From NCBI RefSeq assembly GCF_016056305.1, contig NZ_JAECZC010000056.1, positions 1 through 64,000 on the forward strand: a DNA stretch of 64,000 nt, written 5' to 3'. The DNA comes from Amazonocrinis nigriterrae CENA67. Lineage in GTDB: Bacteria; Cyanobacteriota; Cyanobacteriia; Cyanobacteriales; Nostocaceae. Below are positions 37,378 to 47,377 of the stretch, in pieces. How positions within the stretch are numbered: the stretch's first letter is position 1; each line of letters starts with the position of its first letter. Below the pieces are notes generated by a model. The model had not been told where the DNA came from. It made no database searches and saw only the letters and a program-made list of their open reading frames with translations. A program made the translations under genes and the position numbers.

Positions 37378-37535
37378 ACCTTTACAGAATCAGGTACAAC
37401 TCCATCAAAATCCAAATCCCCACGTAGTTCTATGCGATGAGTTTCTAAGTTACCCTTGTTTTTTCTTAGAAACTCATCCAAATTTTTTAGCTCCACATGG
37501 ACAACTTCACCATTTTTTAGCTTAAAGGTCAACAT
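37374..37535 (-). CDS. 53-residue hydrophilic protein, putative
   Basis: A short minus-strand frame, MLTFKLKNGEVVHVELKNLD then EFLRKNKGNLETHRIELRGD and LDFDGVVPDSVKV. Composition and hydrophobic/charged alternation look protein-like, suggesting a small beta-rich protein. The ribosome site is weak (TTGGAAC). It ends 4 bp inside the convergent 90-residue gene, the tight packing usual of real gene ends. Function unknown. Confidence 0.45.
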   Translation of the reverse strand: MLTFKLKNGEVVHVELKNLDEFLRKNKGNLETHRIELRGDLDFDGVVPDSVKV

Positions 37536-37554
37536 AGTTTATTGTTCCAATGAA

Positions 37555-37671
37555 GTTCTAATCCCTAATAGGGATCAGATGAAATTACAATTACCGTCAT
37601 ACATAGCGTGGGCACAAACTATTGAAACCCTAGAGTTTCAATCCCTAATAGGGATTAAGTGCTATTATCAT
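37555..37671. CRISPR. Degenerate two-repeat CRISPR relic
   Basis: Two repeat-like units start at 37555 (GTTCTAATCCCTAATAGGGA) and 37635 (GTTTCAATCCCTAATAGGGA), 80 bp apart, leaving a 43-bp spacer-like stretch. GTTTCAATCCCTnATAGGGATT with its internal inverted repeat is the type of repeat used by many filamentous cyanobacterial CRISPR arrays. The 3' halves of the two units have drifted, no third unit follows and no cas gene is in the window, so it is probably a dead remnant. Confidence 0.5.
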
Positions 37672-37733
37672 TATATATCAAACAAAATTTAAGCTCCTTA
37701 AATTTTGCGATCGCCCCTTCACCTATAAATATC

Positions 37734-39458
37734 TCAAATCCCATGACTTTTACCAATCACCCAATTACGCCGGAAAAACCGCGCTAAGGCTGACTCTTCC
37801 AACGATAAATAAATCGGTCGTCCGTGGGGACAGGTGCGGGGGTTGCGAGTACGTTGCCAATCATCGAGTAATTTCTGCATTTCTTGCAGGTTCATTGGTG
37901 TACCATTACGAATAGCACTACGACAAGCAACAGCAACTTGCGCTGTTTGTAAATCGCCTCCTAAACTCAGTTCTAAAATTGCTTCGGCACAATCTTCTCG
38001 CTGTTGTAACATTGCAGGTAGATTACGAACTGCCCAAAGTTGTTCACCAAAGGTTTCAATATCTAAACCGATACGTTGCAGTTGAGAAACTTGGGCTGGC
38101 GATAATTGATAAAGAATAATTGCTGGTTCAACGGGAACAAATTGCCATTTATCACATAATTGTTCATACAAAATTCGCTCATGGGCAATGTGCTGTTCTA
38201 CTAACCACATTCCCCCAGGATATTCGGCAACAATATAAGTATTATTAACTTGGGCAATAGCTTTTAAGGAGTTAGGAGTTTTACTATCCTCGTTGGGATT
38301 TTGAGGATTAAAGTTGTAGTTGCCTTTTGCTTCTGCGGCTTTGAGTAGTTTGCTGACTCGTGATGTGTGAACAGATTCTTTTAAATTAGCAGAATTAATG
38401 CGGAGTGCTTGATCAATTCCTTGGGTAATTTGTTCTTGCCAATAATTGATTTCATTGAGGTAAATTTCGGTTTTTGCAGGATTGCGATTCCAGTTAATTT
38501 GTTCTGGGGAAATAGCAAGATGTAAAAAACAAACTGGATAGCGATCGCGTGGTAATGTTTTGTGAAATGCACTCAGAATAGTTTGCTCTAGTTCTGGTGA
38601 TTTTACCATCCGCCTGTTAATAGCTACTCGCACCCAATCTGGGCGGCGGCGATGACACCTGTCTGGTAATCCTACCACTAGTGAGAGTGAGGAGTTAGGA
38701 GTTAGGAGTGAGGAGTTAGGAGTGCTGAGTGAGGAGTTAGGAGTGCTGAGTGAGGAGTTGGGAGGGTTGGGGAGGTCTAATTTAACTTCTTCTAAGTCGC
38801 CTGGTCGCACTTGTGATAAAATCTGCGGTAGCAGTTTTCCGGCTGTGCAGGCAGGATAGATGGTAAACCATTGACGGTCATTTTGCCACACTTGCCAAGT
38901 AACTTGCGGATGACACAAAGCAATTTGCCCAATTGTTGCTTGCACGGCTTTCATTTGCTGTGCTGTTGTGGGTAAGCCTTGACGACGAGATGAACAATTG
39001 GCGAATAAATGCGAGACTGTGACTACTGTACCAGGTGCGATCGCTGTTGCTTCTACTTGTATAGCTTTGCCACCATCGCCATAAACAACCCGCCATCCTA
39101 ACTTTCCGTCTGTTGGACGACTCAAAATTTCCAATTCTGCCAGAGTCGTCAAACTGTGTAACGCTTCACCACGAAAACCCAAACTGTTGATTTTCCACAA
39201 ATCCTCACTCGAGCGAATTTTACTAGTACTATGGGCTGTAGCCGCTTGTTGCAAGTCGTCTAAGTTCATCCCGCAACCATTATCTGCAACACGGATGCGC
39301 CATTGCAAAGGCCATAGCGAAACGACAATTCGCGTTGCACCCGCATCAAGAGAATTTTCTACCAGTTCGCGCACTACAGATGCTAAAGAGTCGATTACCT
39401 CTCCAGCGGTAATGAGATACACGACTTCTGTGGGTAAAGCTTGAATAGTAGATGCCAT
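37734..39458 (-). CDS. mutL: DNA mismatch repair protein MutL
   Basis: A 574-residue MutL. GHKL ATPase motifs: ELVENSLDAGAT with Glu34, DNGCGM (59-64) and GFRGEAL (94-100). The C-terminal half keeps the endonuclease-type site: E421QHIAHERILYE432 (first Asp of the usual DQHAxxExxxxE replaced by Glu), ACRSAIRNG (511-519) and CPHGRP (543-548). Residues 231-260 are a four-fold PNSSLST repeat encoded by GAGTTAGGAGTGAG intergenic-type repeats, placed in the transducer domain. MutL links MutS mismatch recognition to strand nicking. No mutS is adjacent. Confidence 0.95.
   Translation of the reverse strand: MASTIQALPTEVVYLITAGEVIDSLASVVRELVENSLDAGATRIVVSLWPLQWRIRVADNGCGMNLDDLQQAATAHSTSKIRSSEDLWKINSLGFRGEALHSLTTLAELEILSRPTDGKLGWRVVYGDGGKAIQVEATAIAPGTVVTVSHLFANCSSRRQGLPTTAQQMKAVQATIGQIALCHPQVTWQVWQNDRQWFTIYPACTAGKLLPQILSQVRPGDLEEVKLDLPNPPNSSLSTPNSSLSTPNSSLLTPNSSLSLVVGLPDRCHRRRPDWVRVAINRRMVKSPELEQTILSAFHKTLPRDRYPVCFLHLAISPEQINWNRNPAKTEIYLNEINYWQEQITQGIDQALRINSANLKESVHTSRVSKLLKAAEAKGNYNFNPQNPNEDSKTPNSLKAIAQVNNTYIVAEYPGGMWLVEQHIAHERILYEQLCDKWQFVPVEPAIILYQLSPAQVSQLQRIGLDIETFGEQLWAVRNLPAMLQQREDCAEAILELSLGGDLQTAQVAVACRSAIRNGTPMNLQEMQKLLDDWQRTRNPRTCPHGRPIYLSLEESALARFFRRNWVIGKSHGI
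38683..38770. repeat. In-frame tandem repeat inside mutL
   Basis: GAGTGAGGAGTTAGGAGTGCT-type units, the same family that fills many gaps in this window, lie inside the mutL coding sequence and translate without a stop as PNSSLST repeats. Confidence 0.85.
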
Positions 39459-39601
39459 AAATTACAGTGTAGGCGATTAGCCAACCACTGAATAGAATAA
39501 GCAATTATATTTACACCTCAACAGAAATTTTTATTAATTGTAAAGAAAGCTCGTTTCAAAAGGGATTTTTGATAGATTGCTTTTAAAGTTCTAGGCGACA
39601 A

Positions 39602-39943
39602 ATGCTTATGAGTACTAATTTAGCCGTTGATGTTCATGATCTCAAGTCCCGTCTGCAATGGGGACAACCAGCTTTGACAATTGTTGATGTGCGCGATCGC
39701 GCGAGCTACAATCATGGTCATATCAGCGGGGCAATAACTCTCCCGTTGGACACCTTGGGATCTAGAGCCAAAACTGCTTTGCATACGGAACGCCATATCT
39801 ATGTTTATGGCGAAAATGACCAACAAACAGCCGAAGCGGCTAAGCTATTGCGTGATGCTGGCTATGGTGAGGTAGGTGAAATCGCAGGTGGTTTTGCTGC
39901 TTGGAAAACAGTTGGCGGTGCTATAGAGGGTTTAGAAGCGTAA
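39602..39943 (+). CDS. Rhodanese-like domain protein without catalytic Cys
   Basis: A 113-residue single rhodanese domain: LTIVDVRDRASYNHGHISGA and the C-terminal GGFAAWKTVGG are classical. At the place of the active-site loop (normally VYCxxGxRS) it reads IYVYGENDQQTA, with Tyr for Cys, so sulfurtransferase activity is unlikely and a binding or signalling role is more probable. ATG at 39602 or 39608 are both possible starts. A hairpin follows the gene at 39973-39993. Confidence 0.9.
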   Translation: MLMSTNLAVDVHDLKSRLQWGQPALTIVDVRDRASYNHGHISGAITLPLDTLGSRAKTALHTERHIYVYGENDQQTAEAAKLLRDAGYGEVGEIAGGFAAWKTVGGAIEGLEA

Positions 39944-39972
39944 ACTTGATTTAATTGAATATGGTTTTTTAT

Positions 39973-39993
39973 GTACTGCACAGTGTGCAGTAC
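39973..39993 (+). terminator. Terminator-like hairpin
   Basis: GTACTGCACA-G-TGTGCAGTAC is a 10-bp palindrome with minimal loop, followed by AGTTTATTTT. It lies 30 bp after the rhodanese-like gene and before the convergent deaminase gene. Confidence 0.6.
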
Positions 39994-40079
39994 AGTTTAT
40001 TTTACTGAATTAGAAAAATTTACGAGTTAGAAAATCAACATTTAGTCACTCTAGGTTGTTGCCACTTTTTAGTGGTTAA

Positions 40080-41123
40080 TTAATCTTTAGTTGCCAAAAC
40101 TTTTTCATGATCGGGTTTTAGCAATCTGTTTAACAAAGATACAGGGCGTTGACTATAAGGCCAAGCAAAAGCATGACGGAAAGCTGCATCTTGACAAGCT
40201 TGTAGTTGTTCAAAACTAATAATGTCGTAAGTCAAAAGATTTTCATACTCAAATGGCAAACGGACATTATGCAACCCAGCATTATCGGTGCAAATCGCAA
40301 TATCTACCCCAGCCTCAAAACAACGATCAAAAACTAATTTGAGTTGACGAATATCCTCTAAGGTACCAGTTTTCAAGTAAGTTGTGGGACAAACTTCTAA
40401 ACATTGTCCACGTCTAGCCACATCCTTAAGTAACTCTGAAGACAATAGGGGAATTTGGATACCATGACCAATCCGCATTAAATAAGGTAAAAGTTGGGGA
40501 TAGCAACCAGCTGTGGTTTCATATAGATGCCCTGTGGTTTTAATACCAAGCGATCGCGCATAATCATACAGGCGAATCCATTCTTCCATGCGATCAGCGT
40601 AGTAACTATCACCACCTGCAACATCTATTGCACAAACATATTCTCTGCTTTGCGCTGCTAAATCAACAATTGCCTTATTCACTTCGTAAGGTAGGCGCGA
40701 GTGCATACAAAGAATTTGGCTGGTGACAATTGGATATTCTGACAATTGGCTAGCTTGTCCCACTACTTTGACAATTTCTGCCATCTTGTCAATTCTCTCG
40801 GATTGACTTAGATGTTCAGGTGTCCGCAAATAGGGAGTGTAGCGCAGTTCCAGATAAGCCAAATTTTCAAAAATATAAGCACCCCGTACCAAGCGATAGA
40901 TAAAGTAAGGCAAAGTCTCGACAGTTTGCACACTTTCTACTAAGGTGTGCAATTCTAAATACTCATCTAGGGTATTGCGTGGTCGTGTATAAAAGTCTTC
41001 AAAGTCTGAATACTCAGCAAAGCCAGAAATCAACTCAGAAGAATGTCGTTCAAAATATCGCCACAAAACACGAGGTACAACCGAACCGCCTAGATGCCGA
41101 TGCAATTCAGCATACAAAGCCAT
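40080..41123 (-). CDS. Adenosine deaminase-family amidohydrolase
   Basis: A 347-residue TIM-barrel metal-dependent deaminase. The N-terminal zinc-binding HRHLGG gives His8 and His10. Later zinc and catalytic residues are expected at the TTGHLYET His, the RIGHGIQ His, and the CTDN Asp. It deaminates adenosine or a similar 6-aminopurine nucleoside; the AxxF-type aminodeoxyfutalosine deaminases and related enzymes share this fold, so the exact substrate is open. The start at 41123 (MALYAELHRHLGGS) is chosen over 41192 because the family starts shortly before HxHLxG. Confidence 0.88.
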   Translation of the reverse strand: MALYAELHRHLGGSVVPRVLWRYFERHSSELISGFAEYSDFEDFYTRPRNTLDEYLELHTLVESVQTVETLPYFIYRLVRGAYIFENLAYLELRYTPYLRTPEHLSQSERIDKMAEIVKVVGQASQLSEYPIVTSQILCMHSRLPYEVNKAIVDLAAQSREYVCAIDVAGGDSYYADRMEEWIRLYDYARSLGIKTTGHLYETTAGCYPQLLPYLMRIGHGIQIPLLSSELLKDVARRGQCLEVCPTTYLKTGTLEDIRQLKLVFDRCFEAGVDIAICTDNAGLHNVRLPFEYENLLTYDIISFEQLQACQDAAFRHAFAWPYSQRPVSLLNRLLKPDHEKVLATKD

Positions 41124-42871
<1,748 letters not shown>

Positions 42872-42875
42872 TATT

Positions 42876-43053
42876 GAGTCGGGGAGCTTTTGGTGCAGGG
42901 GTGCAGGGGAACTCGGGGCCCCCACGACCGAAGGGGAGTGGGGATTAGGGGCGATGGGGAGATGGGGAGACACAGAGAACAATTCTTAACTCCTAACTCC
43001 TAACTCCTAACTCCTAACTCCTGACAACTGACAACTAACAACTAACAACTAGT
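42876..43053. repeat. Tandem repeats upstream of rplY
   Basis: G-rich GGGGCGATGGGGAGATGGGG (about 42950) and CTAACTCCTAACTCC heptamers (42987-43022), then AACTGACAACTAACA units (43023-43050). A GC-rich inverted block GGGGCCCCCACGACCG lies at 42916-42931. No gene. Confidence 0.6.
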
Positions 43054-43350
43054 ATGCCTGTTACAGTCGAATCTCAAAAGCGACCAGAAGGTAGCAAGCC
43101 CAAAGCTTTGCGCCGTTCTGGACTGATACCTGCTAATTTATACGGTCACAACGGTGCCGAATCAATTTCTCTGGTAGTTGAAGCCAAAACTGTTGAGCGC
43201 CTGCTCAAACAAGCAGCTGTTAACAAAACAGAAATTGAACTTAACATCCCTGAACTTGAGTGGACTGGTAAAACCATACTGCGAGAAGTTCAAATCCATC
43301 CAGCTAAGGGTACACCTTATCACCTGAGCTTTTTTGCTTCTAAAGGCTAA
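43054..43350 (+). CDS. rplY: 50S ribosomal protein L25 (short form)
   Basis: A 98-residue L25 lacking the CTC C-terminal extension, [20 protein letters not shown] then [11 protein letters not shown] with the ELE.I..V-type 5S rRNA-binding core ([11 protein letters not shown]). The L25 family binds 5S rRNA in the large subunit. A textbook terminator follows at 43407-43432. Confidence 0.92.
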   Translation: MPVTVESQKRPEGSKPKALRRSGLIPANLYGHNGAESISLVVEAKTVERLLKQAAVNKTEIELNIPELEWTGKTILREVQIHPAKGTPYHLSFFASKG

Positions 43351-43406
43351 AGCTAGTGCAAATTTGGTCTGCTTGACTACTTAAAATTTGTGATAATTGC
43401 TAATGG

Positions 43407-43432
43407 AACCAGGGATTAAACCCTGGTTTTTT
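43407..43432 (+). terminator. Intrinsic terminator of rplY
   Basis: AACCAGGG-ATTAAA-CCCTGGTT forms an 8-bp perfect stem and 6-base loop, followed by TTTT (TTTTTT including two stem bases). It lies 57 bp after the rplY stop. Confidence 0.88.
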
Positions 43433-43534
43433 GTTCAGCTCACAGCTTTAGGGAAATCTTATAAATTATCTTGGTTAAATTTGATGACTGATGGCTGATG
43501 ACTGATATTTGGGTGCAGAGTCTTGCAGCCCTAT

Positions 43535-43617
43535 TGTTTCTTCCCCATTCCCCATTACCCATTCCCCATTCCCCATTCCTCATTCCCCATTCCCAATTCC
43601 CAATTCCCCATTCGCAA
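43535..43617. repeat. CCCCATTCC tandem repeats
   Basis: Degenerate CCCCATTC/CCCAATTC units reach to just before the ATG of the next gene. The open frame continues back through them, but this is repeat translation, not an N-terminal extension. Confidence 0.65.
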
Positions 43618-43619
43618 AT

Positions 43620-45134
43620 ATGACAGAAGCAACTCTTCCACCTTTAATTCAGCAGATGTTACAGCCTGGATTTTACCCCCATGCGGTGACAGAACCTATT
43701 GAATTAATTCAAACCCACATTTCTTATGTGCTGCTGACTGGAGATTACGTTTATAAGCTGAAGAAACCTGTGAATTTTGGCTTTTTGGACTTCTCTACTT
43801 TAGAAAAGCGGCAGCATTTTTGTCACGAGGAGTTGCGATTGAATCAACGGGGTGCAGCTGGACTGTATTTAGAAGTTTTGCCTGTGACTTTGGCAAACGA
43901 GCAATATCATCTCAATGGAACTGGTGAGCCTGTAGAATATGTGCTGAAGATGCGGCAGTTTCCCCAAGAGTTGTTGTTTAGCGCACTTTTTGAACAGGGT
44001 AAGCTAAATGAGACACACCTAGAGGAATTGGGACGGATAGTAGCTGAGTACCATGCCCAAGCACAGACTAATGATTATATTCGTAGTTTTGGTGAAGTGT
44101 CGCAAGTACGTGCTGCCTTTGATGAAAATTACGAGCAAACTAAAAAGTATATCGGTGGCCCCCAGACACAGGAACAGTTTACCCAAACACAACAATACAC
44201 AAATAAATTTTTTGCAGAACGTACAGAATTATTTGCTAGCAGAATTCAAAATAACTATATCCGTGAATGCCACGGGGATTTACACCTGAAAAATATTGCT
44301 CTGTGGCAGAATAAAATCACCCTGTTTGATTGTATTGAATTTAATGAACCGTTTCGCTTTGTCGATGTTATGTATGATGTAGCGTTTACGGTGATGGATT
44401 TGGAAGCACGGCAACGCCGAGATTTGGGTAATGCATTTTTAAATGCTTATATCGAGCAAACTGGAGATTGGGAAGGTTTGCAGGTGTTGCCTTTGTATTT
44501 AAGTCGTCAAGCTTACGTGAGAGCAAAGGTAACTTCATTTTTGTTGGATGATCCAAGCGTACCGCTGGCGGTGAAGGAAGAAGCCACAAAAACAGCATCT
44601 AACTATTACAGGCAGGCTTGGGAGTATACTCAACCTCAACAAGGACAACTGATTTTGATGTCGGGATTGTCTGGTTCTGGAAAAAGTACAACAGCGCGAC
44701 ATTTGGCTTTGCAATTGGGAGCAATTCAAATTCGTTCAGATGCAGTGCGTAAACATTTGGGAGGCATTTCCCTGTGGGAACGTGGTGGAGATGATTTATA
44801 TACACCTGAGATGACCCAAAAAACTTATGCACGATTGCTAAATTTGGGGATTATACTAGCTAATCAAGGTTTTTCAGTAATTTTAGATGCTAAGTATGAC
44901 AGACAACAACTACGGCTGGAAGCGATCGCTGAAGCCGAAAAACACCATCTTCCCCTGAAAATTATTCACTGCACAGCACCTCTAGAGGTTGTAAAAGAGC
45001 GTCTTGTCAACCGTACTGGTGATATTGCAGATGCTACTGTGGATTTATTGGAATCACAACTCAAGCAAGCTGAACCTTTCAGCGAAGCAGAAAAACCTTA
45101 CGTCCAAATTTGGGATACAACTCAACCACATTGA
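43620..45134 (+). CDS. APH-like kinase fused to P-loop kinase
   Basis: A 504-residue two-domain protein. The N-terminal half has the aminoglycoside phosphotransferase-type loop H218GDLHLKN225 with metal-binding FDCIEF and RFVDVMYDVAF downstream. The C-terminal half has Walker A G349LSGSGKST357 and IRSDAVRKHL, resembling gluconate/adenylylsulfate-type small-molecule kinases. The family (COG0645/COG2187) is widespread but uncharacterised. The start at 43620 (MTEATLPPLI) is chosen because the upstream part of the open frame (43509 on) is translated CCCCATTCC repeat. Confidence 0.88.
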   Translation: MTEATLPPLIQQMLQPGFYPHAVTEPIELIQTHISYVLLTGDYVYKLKKPVNFGFLDFSTLEKRQHFCHEELRLNQRGAAGLYLEVLPVTLANEQYHLNGTGEPVEYVLKMRQFPQELLFSALFEQGKLNETHLEELGRIVAEYHAQAQTNDYIRSFGEVSQVRAAFDENYEQTKKYIGGPQTQEQFTQTQQYTNKFFAERTELFASRIQNNYIRECHGDLHLKNIALWQNKITLFDCIEFNEPFRFVDVMYDVAFTVMDLEARQRRDLGNAFLNAYIEQTGDWEGLQVLPLYLSRQAYVRAKVTSFLLDDPSVPLAVKEEATKTASNYYRQAWEYTQPQQGQLILMSGLSGSGKSTTARHLALQLGAIQIRSDAVRKHLGGISLWERGGDDLYTPEMTQKTYARLLNLGIILANQGFSVILDAKYDRQQLRLEAIAEAEKHHLPLKIIHCTAPLEVVKERLVNRTGDIADATVDLLESQLKQAEPFSEAEKPYVQIWDTTQPH

Positions 45135-45310
45135 ACTAGGGATTGGGGACTGGTGATTAGGGACTGGGGACTGGGGATTAGAAAGATTTAAATAGGGAAT
45201 GAATCTCTATTCAAAATTCAAATCTTAAAATAATTTTTTCCCAATACCCAATACCCAGTCCCCAATCCCCAATACCCAATACCCAGTCCCCAGTACCCAA
45301 TAGTGAACTT
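45135..45310. repeat. GGGACTGG and CCCAATCCCC repeat gap
   Basis: GGGGATTGGGGACTGG-like units at 45143-45180 and complementary CCCAGTCCCCAATCCCC units at 45240-45300 can pair and bracket a short AT-rich segment. No gene. Confidence 0.55.
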
Positions 45311-45814
45311 ATGGCATCGAAAAAAAACGACTTCTTCACTATCTCTCCCAGTTTCTTTTCTCAACTAATATTTGGGTCATTTTTAATACTCATATTAACG
45401 TTGACAGGATCTCCACTATCCTTAAGTATATTTTTGGGTGTTCTCGGTGGCTTCACCTTAGGTTGGATCACCAATACCAGTAAAAATAGTCCCCAACCCC
45501 CAACAGTAGCTTCCTCTGATGGTATTGATGCAGGACTAAAATATTGGTTATTTTTCTTAGTTGGCTTTGTCTTTTTAGGCTATTCTGCACCGATGAGTAT
45601 CTTACTAGGCGGTATAGCTGCTATCGGTGGAGGCTGGATGATTTCTTGGTGGGGAAGCAAAGAAGCAGCTAAAACTCAGTTACCAGTTGAGACTTCAGAA
45701 GCAGTCGAAGGTGAACAGTCTAACGAGAGAATTACCAAACAGCAAAAAAGAAGACCCGTCCGCCGTTTCCGTCGTACTCGCGGAACTTTCAATCTTCAGT
45801 TTTGGAAGAAATAA
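45311..45814 (+). CDS. Small membrane protein, unknown
   Basis: A 167-residue protein with four hydrophobic segments (about 15-33, 36-54, 78-96, 98-114) and a basic C-terminal tail (RITKQQKRRPVRRFRRTRGT, 140-159). No family recognised. It lies between repeat-filled gaps, upstream of the YdcF-like gene and possibly in one transcript with it. Confidence 0.75.
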   Translation: MASKKNDFFTISPSFFSQLIFGSFLILILTLTGSPLSLSIFLGVLGGFTLGWITNTSKNSPQPPTVASSDGIDAGLKYWLFFLVGFVFLGYSAPMSILLGGIAAIGGGWMISWWGSKEAAKTQLPVETSEAVEGEQSNERITKQQKRRPVRRFRRTRGTFNLQFWKK

Positions 45815-45906
45815 TATTGGGAACTGGGGACTGGTGACTGGGTACTGGGTGTTAAGTACAACTCTTTCCCAATTCCCGGTTCCCAATTCCCTATTCCCCA
45901 ATCAAT

Positions 45907-46698
45907 ATGTTTTTATATTTTTCTAAATTACTACCACTGTTTTTCTACCCACTAGGGCTAGCTAGCGTCTGTCTTATAGTGGCTTTAGTGACATTGTGGA
46001 AGCGACCGCGCATTGCAGCAGGTGCGATCGCACTATCATTAATTTTATTACTTTTTTCTAGTAATGCTTGGGTTGCTAAATCTCTGGTGCGATCGCTGGA
46101 ATGGCAAAATCTCCCTCCTACCCAAATGCCTAATGCCCAAGCAATTGTGGTTTTGGGAGGTGCGACTAAATCAGCTTTACCTCCAAGACCAGGTGTCGAT
46201 TTAAGTGAATCAGGCGATCGCGTCATTTATGCTGCCCAACTCTATCGCCAAAAAAAAGCGCCTATAATCATTCTCAGTGGTGGTCGCATCGATTGGCGTG
46301 GTACTGGTTCGCCAGAGTCGGCAGATATGGCAAGTATACTCACTTCTATCGGTGTACCATCTCAAGCTATTATCCAAGAATCTGACTCACTCAACACATA
46401 TCAAAATGCCGTAAATGTCAAGAAAATTCTCAAAACTCGTGGTATTGGTAAAGTTTTGTTAGTGACTTCGGCTATGCATATGCCGCGATCGCTGAAAATT
46501 TTTCAACGTCAAGGTATTGATGTGATTGCTGCACCTACCGACTTTCTTGTGAGTCAGGCTGAAATTGAAGAACTCGGCAGCTCTCCCAAAGCCGCTATAC
46601 TAAATTTATTACCTGATACAGGCAACCTAAATCAATTTACTAGCGCTTTAAAAGAATATATTGGCAGTTTTGTATATCGCTTGCGTGGTTGGCTTTAA
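45907..46698 (+). CDS. YdcF/SanA-like protein (DUF218)
   Basis: A 263-residue envelope protein. Two membrane helices (about 5-27 and 36-54) are followed by a DUF218 domain: AIVVLGGATK, GDRVIYAAQLYRQKKAPIII, ESDSLNTYQNAVNVKKIL and LLVTSAMHMPRSLKIFQRQG. Family members such as ElyC and SanA act in envelope maintenance and glycan biosynthesis; the active chemistry is not settled. Confidence 0.9.
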   Translation: MFLYFSKLLPLFFYPLGLASVCLIVALVTLWKRPRIAAGAIALSLILLLFSSNAWVAKSLVRSLEWQNLPPTQMPNAQAIVVLGGATKSALPPRPGVDLSESGDRVIYAAQLYRQKKAPIIILSGGRIDWRGTGSPESADMASILTSIGVPSQAIIQESDSLNTYQNAVNVKKILKTRGIGKVLLVTSAMHMPRSLKIFQRQGIDVIAAPTDFLVSQAEIEELGSSPKAAILNLLPDTGNLNQFTSALKEYIGSFVYRLRGWL

Positions 46699-46874
46699 TC
46701 AAGTTAGGAGTTAGGAGTGAATAGTTAGGAATAGTCCTTTCAAAGTGTAATTTTCTGAGGATTTTTACAGCCTGGAAAGTTATAAAAGTTATCAAATATA
46801 CCAATTATTTAACTTTAAACTCCTAACTCCTAACTCTAAACTCCTAACTCCTAACTCTTCATTAATTTAAAATT
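46699..46874. repeat. GTTAGGAG and CTCCTAACT repeat gap
   Basis: GTTAGGAGTTAGGAG (46703-46725) and complementary CTCCTAACTCCTAAC units (46821-46856) form a broken inverted arrangement between two genes. No gene. Confidence 0.55.
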
Positions 46875-47096
46875 ATGTCTAAACACTTACCTTATATTAT
46901 TCCATCTCGTCAACCTGATGTTGAAGAGAGTTTTGCAGCTTATCAAACAACCCATCAGTTCTACCAGGAAGTTCAGACGCGTTTAGAGTTTCAGCGTCAT
47001 TGTGAATGGTATTACGTTACCGCAGAACGCAATCGCCAAGAGTTAAAAAGAATGCGCGGCGAACTGAATATTTTCCGATGGTTTCGCCGCCGATGA
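46875..47096 (+). CDS. 73-residue protein, unknown
   Basis: A small charged helical protein (MSKHLPYIIPSRQPDVEESF, then HQFYQEVQTRLEFQRHCEWY and a basic RMRGELNIFRWFRRR tail). Strong positive end suggests nucleic-acid or membrane-surface binding, but no domain is recognised. Stop lies 17 bp from the convergent ftrV stop. Confidence 0.65.
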   Translation: MSKHLPYIIPSRQPDVEESFAAYQTTHQFYQEVQTRLEFQRHCEWYYVTAERNRQELKRMRGELNIFRWFRRR

Positions 47097-47113
47097 ATGT
47101 TTGAAATAATTAT

Positions 47114-47338
47114 TTATTCAATTATTTCTAGCTCATTCTCACGCAAGTGGGCTTTAAATTTTTTATTAAACTGTACCAAATATGGTAAGTTTGCACTTAC
47201 AGGTCTACCTTGCCATTGAGTAGCAATACCTATGATTTCACCTTCTGTGCCTTTGATGTCAAAAGCCTGATTTCGATGCTCAGGATGATGGTAAACAACT
47301 ACCGATTCTTTAACGCGGACGTGATCGCCAATTTTCAT
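47114..47338 (-). CDS. ftrV: Ferredoxin:thioredoxin reductase variable subunit
   Basis: A 74-residue SH3-like protein, MKIGDHVRVKESVVVYHHPE, then FDIKGTEGEI and WQGRPVSANLPYLVQF and KFKAHLRENELEIIE, closely matching the small, structural subunit of ferredoxin:thioredoxin reductase. It clamps the catalytic FeS subunit so that photosynthetic electrons reach thioredoxin. The start at 47338 is preferred over 47377 because the family begins MKIGD. The catalytic ftrC is not adjacent. Confidence 0.93.
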   Translation of the reverse strand: MKIGDHVRVKESVVVYHHPEHRNQAFDIKGTEGEIIGIATQWQGRPVSANLPYLVQFNKKFKAHLRENELEIIE

Positions 47339-47377
47339 AACAACATTTACACCTAACTTTTGTTGTTCCACAAGCAT

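Noticed and set aside
43509-43619. Extended N-terminus of the APH/P-loop fusion
   Set aside because: The extra 37 codons are CCCCATTCC repeats (SPFPIPHSPFPIP), and the ATG at 43620 fits the family's start.
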